Origin: Priapulus caudatus
Taxonomy: Eukaryota; Priapulida; Priapulimorpha; Priapulimorphida; Priapulidae
Reading direction: 5' to 3'
Assembly: GCF_000485595.1 (NCBI RefSeq)
Contig: NW_014578514.1
Location: forward strand, 31,973-62,174
DNA: 30,202 nt
Shown here: one piece after another, positions 18,558 to 27,500 of the stretch
Layout: every line of letters begins with the position of its first letter
Position numbering within the stretch: the stretch's first letter is position 1
Notes under the pieces: model-generated
Database searches by the model: none
What the model was told of the DNA's origin: nothing
The model's input: the letters and a program-made list of their open reading frames with translations, nothing else
Position numbers and translations under genes: made by a program

Positions 18558-21500
18558 CTGCAAGCCATGTATATTATTATCAATGTTAACAGCATACACG
18601 TGCAACGATAACAAACAGACACACATCTTCTGATTCTCTGTTCATTTTTTTACAAATTATTGGCGATTTTTTAGCGATAATATATATCTCATAAACGAGA
18701 GAATCTAGAACACAAACATACAAACAATGGAGGCATGTTCTGCTCTCCCATTCACAAAACTAATCGATCCAGTAATCGAAGAATACTGATTGTGTTATTG
18801 ATGATTACTAATCGATCATTAGTAATAATCACTAATCAATCATTAGTAATAATCACTAATCAATCATTAGTGATGATTACTGGTCATTAGCTATGAATAA
18901 TGATTGATGATTGACATACCCAGATGCTGGATTTGTCCATCGAGTTGACCCGTGAGAATTCGCTTCAGTGCCGGCATCGGCCTCCGCTCACAGTTCCAGA
19001 AGTCTTCCTTTCGTCCTGAGAGTCAACAAAAACTAACTAATTACCTAATTACCTAATTAACTGCAATCGAATCGAATCAAAAACGAGCACAGAAGACGAG
19101 CAACTGACAGTGAACTTGTTGGTTCTGCACGCTTACTGGCAGGGACGATGAGAGAACATTCACCCGTCACGTACCACCCTAACCGCATAAACATGGTCGA
19201 CATACAGAGTATAGAACTAACAACCGCCTTAAAGGACATTGTTGGCATCTCCCTTGATTGATCACGATATGCTGGTTTACGTTAAGGTCGGATCATCCGA
19301 ATAAGCGTCACGGCGATCCTCACTCTCTTTTCGTCACTTATTTTAATAAATTACTCGTTCGTCACGTTAAGACACGGTGCTCGCACCTCGGTGACGTTTT
19401 CTTTTGAAGGTCGTCGCACCCGACCTGACGCCGTCCACTAACTCCCGCACGCTGTCCTTGAGGTCGTCGTCGGCAACGTCTATGGCGCCCTCTAGGATGA
19501 GTCTCATCTCGCGCCTAGTGAGAAATGGCTTCTCTACAAAGGCCAGCTTGTGCTTCAGCGCGCTGACCTGCTCCTGTGTATAACAGCCAAAACTCGTGTT
19601 GTCAACAAAATGGACACCCAGTCTATAAATATAAAGGATGCAATTTGGGGTTTAAGAGAATTTATAAGAGAATATACTATATATATACAGGGTTTCTTCT
19701 GAGGGAAAATTAGACAAAGGAGTTAATGGCCAGTTTGGGAAAAAAACGCGCATGATGGATTCAAATACAGGATGTATTGATATACTTATAGGTATATAGA
19801 TACAGGATATACATGAACATTTTGACAACGGCAGTGTGCCACTGTGCCTCTTATGTATAAGAAACCCTGATATATAAGAGAATTTAAATCAGTTCGACAA
19901 CCTAAGAGAAGACTTCTGAGAACTGGTCATAAACAAACGGCCAATTCTCCACGATAGCAGAGCGAGTTCGAAACGTGGCGAGAAATCGCAACGAGGAAAA
20001 TAATATTCACGGCGGATCTATCGACTTCTCCACATGACCGAATCTCGAATGCTATCCTTATTAAAATTATAATTAAATTTCAATATGATAATTAAAGTTA
20101 TGATTAAATTTATATCCAAGTAATCGCCGTGCGAACGAGCCCCGCGACCTCGTGACCTTCACGCCGCCTTTGCTGACCTCGCCTGCGACGCTCCTGCCGC
20201 GCGGCTCCGTCGTGCAGCCGCCCGGTTGGATCGACGCGTAAACGTTCTGCACACAGGTTTTCTGGAAGCGCGGCAGCAGCGATTCGTCCATCTCCCTGCA
20301 GGTGGAGCCACAGGCGTATTAAACGACAGTATTACTCTTGTCTTACGTGACATCTATTGTTCATCACGAACAGCGTGATACTGATATAATAGCGAGTACG
20401 ATCAGCTATATCGATCCACGATCAGCGTGATTAATCGATCACATTATCCAGCGTGATTAACGATCAGCGATCAGCGTGATCTTAATGATACACCATCAGC
20501 GTGATTAATCATCAACGGAGCAAGCGTGATTAATCGATCACGATCCTAAGCGTGATACGATTAATGCGATGCACGATCAGCGTGATTAATCGATCACGAT
20601 CAGCGTGATTAATCGATCACGATCAGCGTGATTAATCGATATGTCAGCGTGATTAATCGATCTGCATAATCCATCCGACTCAGCGTGATTAATCGATCAC
20701 GATCAGCGTGATTAATCGATCACGATCAGCGTGATTAATCGATCACGATCAGCGTGATTAATCGATCACGATCAGCGTGATTAATCGATGCAACGCATCA
20801 GCGTGATTAATCGATCAACGAATCAGCGTGATTAATCTATCACGATCTCTCATCAGTGATCAACTGAGTGCAATCGATGAAGCAACAGTGACTACAATTA
20901 CGATAACTATAAGATTAATGAAATGCATTACAACGATGAATAACTGTAATAATAATAATGATAACAAGTGCTGCAGAGCGTCTGGGCTCATCTGAGGTCT
21001 GTTGCTACGGTTATAAACGTAACATTTAAGTCGTGCGTAGTGCACCTTGTTAGGCAGATATGCGGATACCGCAGTTGTGCGTACACCTCATTTCGAGCAA
21101 CCTTCTGCAATTCTGCATACCATCCTAAGTCCCATTGGTTGATACCAAATCGGGTGCTAAAGGCCCGCTTATGTCGGCCTTGAACGCCCTAGTCGCCGAC
21201 AGAGATTAATATAGTACGTCGGGAAAACCTGGCCAGAATCGCGATAAAGACATGCGGCCGACCAAACTCGACATGAGTTCTCTTACGAATCCGAAAATAC
21301 GCGTCGCCGACTGCGATCGCAGGAATAGACATGCTTCTATTTTCTATGCGGCTGTCGCGACCAAATCGTGAGTGCAGCCATACCCGCAGCGTATCGGTCA
21401 CATGAATCTTATCAAAATCAACGTGATTAATAAAATGGGCAGGCCTCACAGCACGCCTCAGCAGTGAGTACAAGTGAGCGGATTATTGCACAAACCCTTA

Positions 21501-24500
21501 TTCTCAAGTAGTGTATTAAGTTTTCCGTATATCAGCATTGAAAAAATTCCTGGCACATGATGATAACGAGTGTTCAGAAAATGAGCAAGAATTTACGAAG
21601 TTACATGATGTTTACGTGTAAGCGCCATTTTGTTAGTCACTGTACATGACTCCTTTATGTAGACCTATAGCTGAGTCCCGGCGTCAAGCGTTGCTCTGTT
21701 TGTGCTAAAGAACTGCTTGTGCTAGTAACAAATACTGACGGCCGCGAACCCGTCTACGTTTTGCGCAGGAACGCTACGATCTGATCGCGCCTGTGCCAGC
21801 GTATCACTTACAATTCGACATGAGTGTGGCTACGGCTGCTAATCGCGGGCTAAATGTGTCACCGATAGTCAAATCGACTAGGCTCGACCGTAGCGGGCCT
21901 TAAAACTCGCTTTTTTATGGGGCATTGTGACTGCTTAACCCTTACCCCTATTAAAACAAAACAACAAAAAAACTTGCCTGTAAAACTTATTTGTTGTTAC
22001 TAAATTGTTGTAACCATAAATCATGATAATATTTGCGTTAATTGGGAAAAATAGTTAAATGGATAAGAAGATAGAAAAATACAGAAAACAGGTAAAGTAA
22101 TAAAAAAATCAGATGGGTTATTGCGATCCAACGACCTTTGAGCCATGACGCCTGGTGTATTGCGTTCGGCTATCCAGGCCTTATTGGATTTCTACGATGT
22201 ATGGATGTGACATGAATATGACAACACTGTGACGTCCCCTTGAGGCAGTTCAGGAATCCATGTTTAACGCCTCCTCTGAGGGTCAAAGAGGTTATCGACA
22301 CTTACTCCTTTCGCAGACGTCAAGTGATGAAGCACATTCATGGTCCTTTCAATAAGGTGATAAATAATGGTAGCGTCAGCGCTGAAACATAATAAAGTAT
22401 TTCACTGCTGCCATTAGGCCATGTCCTCAGAAAATGTCTGGAATGCTGACCTTTCCCCCTCTGCCGCTTTGACCCTGTGACCTCCAATTTCGCACATCGG
22501 TGATGGGTTTCCTTGCCCATCCCGCAATACACCGCAATATTAGGCGTAGGTACGAAGCGTTAATATTTTGCCGCATTTCGTAATTTCCTCCTTTACCTTA
22601 ATTAAGGGGAAATATTCCCCTCCATTTTACACATCTTGACCTTTGACGCCTTGAACCCCCAAATCTCGTGCATCCTGAGGCCTTTTCACGATCCACCCCG
22701 ACGTCCCGAATATCGTGACCGCTACGTCGAGCCGGTTAAGATTTGTGGCGCAATCTGTTGACGGACGGTACGCACGCACGAGACAGCACGCACCACAAGC
22801 ACGCACGCACGACACGCACGCACCACGCACGCCGCCACGCCGGAACGACGCACGACTGCACGAGCACGCACGCGACGCACGCCAACTGACGCACGCACAC
22901 GCACGCACGCCCTACGCACGCACGCACGCCACGCACGCCACGCACGCACGCACGCACGCACGCACAGCACGATCATGCGATTCTACAAAGCTGCACCTGA
23001 CTACGTCAGATGAGCTAATAATAACGATGACAGATTATCAAATTCTGATTGATCCCAATCATCACTATCTGTACTCACAGTTTGAGCTCCTCGTACAACT
23101 TTGGCAACACAAGCACGTCTGCCGACGCATACTCGATCATCTGGCGGGTCAGTGGTCGATGGCACCAGTACCTAGCAATGGAGTACACAGCTCACATAAC
23201 AACGACCATCCACGAAAATTGCACGAACGGCGATGCAATTTTTGTATGACATCAGTGCGAAATGAGAGCTTTGCGAAAAACGAGATCATCGCGAAAAAGT
23301 AAGAAAGCATCACGCGAAACAAGAGAGCACCGTCAAAAGCAAGAAAGCATCACGCGAAACAAGAGAGCATCACTAAAAACGGGACAGCGTATCGACAAAA
23401 CGAGAGAGCATCGCAAAAAACCAGAGTGCATCGCAATATAAACAGAGTGTCGAGAAAACGACAGAGGGTAGAGAAAAACCAGAGAGCGTCGAGCAAAAAA
23501 CAAGGGAGCGTTCGCGTCACGCACCTCTTGTTGCGTTTCATCAGCAGCTTGACGACGTCCTTGGATCCGTTGTGAGCAGCGCCGTACTCCACGCACAGGT
23601 TGCCGAGCGATATACGAGGCTGCTCGTTGGCGGGCTCCCCGCCGCACTGCTCCTGCACGAGCGCGTACGCCACCTAGCGAGGAAAATCCACAGTGAATTT
23701 GCGGCCGGCTGTGTGACATCAAGCAAGAGAAATATGTGGCATAAACGCGGCAGGGTGTACGCCACCTAGCAAGAGAAATATGCGGCATATACACGGCAGG
23801 GTGTACGCCACCTAGCGAGAGAAATATGTGGCATATACGCGGCAGGCTATACGACACCTAGCAAGAGAAATACAGACCTGCCAACCTGTGATTCATGAAA
23901 ATAGTAAGGATTTTCTTTTCTTGCAGCAGGCGGCCATTTTGTTTGTATGTTATGCGCGCAATGAATGATGGGACTAACTCTAGATAACGCGAGAACAATG
24001 TGAACGTGTGATCCAATATGGCTGCGCCCACAATCGCCAGATATTTCTCGGCTCACAAGTCGTAAAATTTTTTTAAGTTTTTCAGTTTGATCGTACATTC
24101 ATAGAAACATCATGGAATTCGTAAGGAATACGAAAAAATCGTAAGGGTTGGCAGGTCTGGAAATATGCGGCATAAACGCGGCAGGGTGTACGCCACCTAG
24201 CAAAAGAAATATGCAGCATATATGCGGCAGGCTATACGCCACCTAGCGAGAGAAATATGCGGCATATACGCGACAGGCTATGCGCCACCTAGCGAGAGAA
24301 ATTCACAGTCAATTCGTATCAGGCTGTGGGCCACGTAGCAAGAGAAATCCGCAGAAAATTTGTGGCAGGCTATACGCCAACTAGCGAGGGAAACCTGCGG
24401 TTATTTTGCATCCGGCTGTGTGCGACGTAGCGCGAGAAATCTGTGTAAGCACACATGCAGCGAGATAAAGTACCTGCGTGTCAAAGACATTCTTGAGTTC

Positions 24501-27500
24501 GATGCCAAATTGGTAATAGAGGGCAGCACTATCGCACCTACAGTCGTGGAATATCTGAAAAAGGAAATTAGGGCAGACAACAGTTGAAATAGACCCGCAT
24601 TTCTATACCAAATACTTTGTTTCGTGTTTCTTCCTACTGTACTTAACCACAATCTGACACAATCATTACTATTAAACCACTTGAGTGGAAATATTACTGA
24701 CATCTATAATAATACAAAAATATCACATACAAAAAGCGATATTCTAAGATAATCCATTTATAAACAAAAACCGGTGAACACGGTTAATGGTACGAAATAC
24801 ATTGAAAAACAATCTCAATGCCCAGCTACTTCGTGAAAAAATAGCTAGCTACCACATAAAAAAAATTGTTAAAATTTAAATTCAATGAAAAATTTAGTCA
24901 GCTAATATGGAAAAAAGTGTGACGAGACTTGAAAATGACCTTGACTGTGTCCTGCGAGCTCAAGATCGAACTTAGACTGCTCTTCATCACGAGGTCCTTG
25001 TTTGCCTGGATGTCAAACAGGAACACCCTGCCATCTAAGGTACCGATCTGCAGGAGCGTCATCATGCACTCTACCCTGAGATTCAATCCTTCTGCATCCA
25101 CAGCCAGAACCTAGGCAGTACCAAAAAACGTGTTGTTTTGCAATAGCCGAAAAGATATAGAGAGGGGCATGCTAATACTACTGCATACGCCATACTTTTC
25201 GCGTACAGGAATACTTTTCGCGGGTATTCAGACTTGACGGAGCAATTTCGGCGAAGTGGTTAATTTCGCGATGCGGTGACATTCCCGACTCAGTGAAGAA
25301 CGCAGCAACATTGTATTTTCGGCTGTGTGTGTTATTTTCGCGGTCGCGGCGGAAAGCATTCACGAAATTCTCAGCGAAAATTAAACCACCGCGAATATAC
25401 AGCGTATACAGTAGATGCCTGGATAGAATGGACAGAGTCCAGTAGGAGTGCCAGAAGATGTCTGGCTGCATCGTTTACACAGCCAGACTTTGAATGTCCT
25501 GTCATGACGGCATTGTAAGATACATGAGAATCATCAAAAAAATGAAGATAATGTGTAAAAAAGCAGGTTATATTATGTATGAATATAATATACGGCCATA
25601 ATGGAATACACAAATTGGGAGCTTGCCTTTTCCTTTTCAAGTTCAGCGACAGCCGCCCGCGCAGCGCCCAGCCGTGTTACTATAACAGGTTTCTGTGCAG
25701 TCGTGCCATCTGCTATCTCCTCACCAGAAGCCACTGCAATAATAATATAATTAATAATAATAATAATAATAACTATGTAGCACTCGGAGAAGGCACAGAC
25801 CATCCGGCCAGGCAGCTGAATTCTCCTCAATGTGAATTTTTTTCATTAATTAATTAATTAATTAAGTTGAAAAATTAATTAAAAAAAAATTGGATCCGGA
25901 TTAGTGCGAGCGTTGCAGGTGGGGCGGAAGGAGCTGTGTTTGCCGCCTTAAGCCTGTGGTTGCGTATTTGTAAGTCTAACAGGCCAGCGCACCTAGAGGA
26001 AGTGAACTGAAACGTGCATGGTAACAAACACACAACCCACAAACACACAATAACCAACACTCAAGACAGACACGCCGGTGAAAACATAACCTCCACCAAG
26101 CCCCTGGCGGAGGTAATAATAGTATTAGTAGTAGTAGTAGGATGTAGAATTTTTCAAAATTCACACGATGAGAGGCTGTGAAAGGGGTGACTGTGACCCT
26201 ACTGCCGTAATGATGGTGGGTCTACCTCACAGTCTCGCACATGTTCACACATTTTCCTACATCAACCCAGGTTTAGACAGTAGGTGGTAGATACAGTATA
26301 AAGGGAGTAGCTAACTCATTCTACCTGAGCCACGTGCGATTTGTGTTCTGGGCAGTTCACTGCGAGCTGTTTGCCATTGGCTATTGACCACATGATAGTA
26401 TTTATATTGATCTGGAAATAACTAATTCCACAGAAAACCAGTTCCCATTAAGTATAGGGGCTGCTGTGTGGCATGGCCTTTGTTTTGTGATTGTAACCAG
26501 GTCAGCTGGCTATGCATGCCAAGCATATAGACTGTAGACACACCCACACCTACCCCCCTAGCCTGCATATTCCTGCTTGTGATAAATAAATCATGTATGA
26601 AGATCAGGGTTTGTAAACACAACCACAGCAGTCTACAGATGCGGCATCCTCCCGTATGCCTGTAATCCGCAGTGCTAACAATGCCCATGTAAACATTTCG
26701 CTTACTTAGCTACCTGTCAATAACGCATAGGCGAGGGTCTGTGTGCACGCTACTACGTATGCTGCATTGCGGTGCTGTGTGTATGCTGATACCTGTTTGC
26801 TATTGAAGTTTATTACTGCTTACCGCTTGCAACCTGACACCAGTCTGGAGCTTTGTTCAAAGACTTCGACGTCACTGTCCTCGGCGAGTCGGTGGTTCTT
26901 GTGGCGCCCTCCAGCACACAGCCGCTGTCGTCGCATTTCTCCGGGCAGAGAGATGTAGCCGTAGACTCCCCAGTAGGGGTATTTTTAGGTGTGTCCCCCC
27001 TACCTTGAGGTTTTTTGCCTGTGAATTGCCGATGGAGTAAGGACATGGAGTTAGGAGTCTGTCTCTCGACTTGCCAAATTCGCAACCGGTTCCTGCTTAT
27101 CAACTTTTCTTCATAGAACGGACCTCTAAACACCGCGTATGAGAAACTCTACCACCTTTTTATCAACGGTCTTTGAGAAAACGTTAATTATAAGACTACT
27201 GATGTTGAGACTAATTTTGTTTTTGACAATGGGTCCCAGTGTTGGAAACAGCAGTGTGTGTGTCCCACTCCGGGACCAGCAATTTTATAATTCTACATCT
27301 TTTCGAAATCAGGACTGGCTCGGTCTTCCAAGTTATATTTCCAGGTTATTTCCAACTGTCCGAACGTCCCCCCGGGTTCTCACACCTCTCGGCGCCAGAC
27401 TGATGTTGCCATCGTGTATCCTCACGCCCCGCATCGCCTCGGCTAACTTCAGCATCTCCGCGGGGTTGCGACAGTGCTTCTCGCATATGGTGCGGCCGAA

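Noticed and set aside
22627-22976. Arg/Cys/Ala-rich frames around 22.6-23.3 kb on both strands
   Set aside because: Products of the ACGC microsatellite, not genes.
23847-24098. Minus-strand 83-codon frame MYDQTEKLKK...
   Set aside because: It lies almost wholly inside the CAGACCTGCC MITE and shows no family resemblance.
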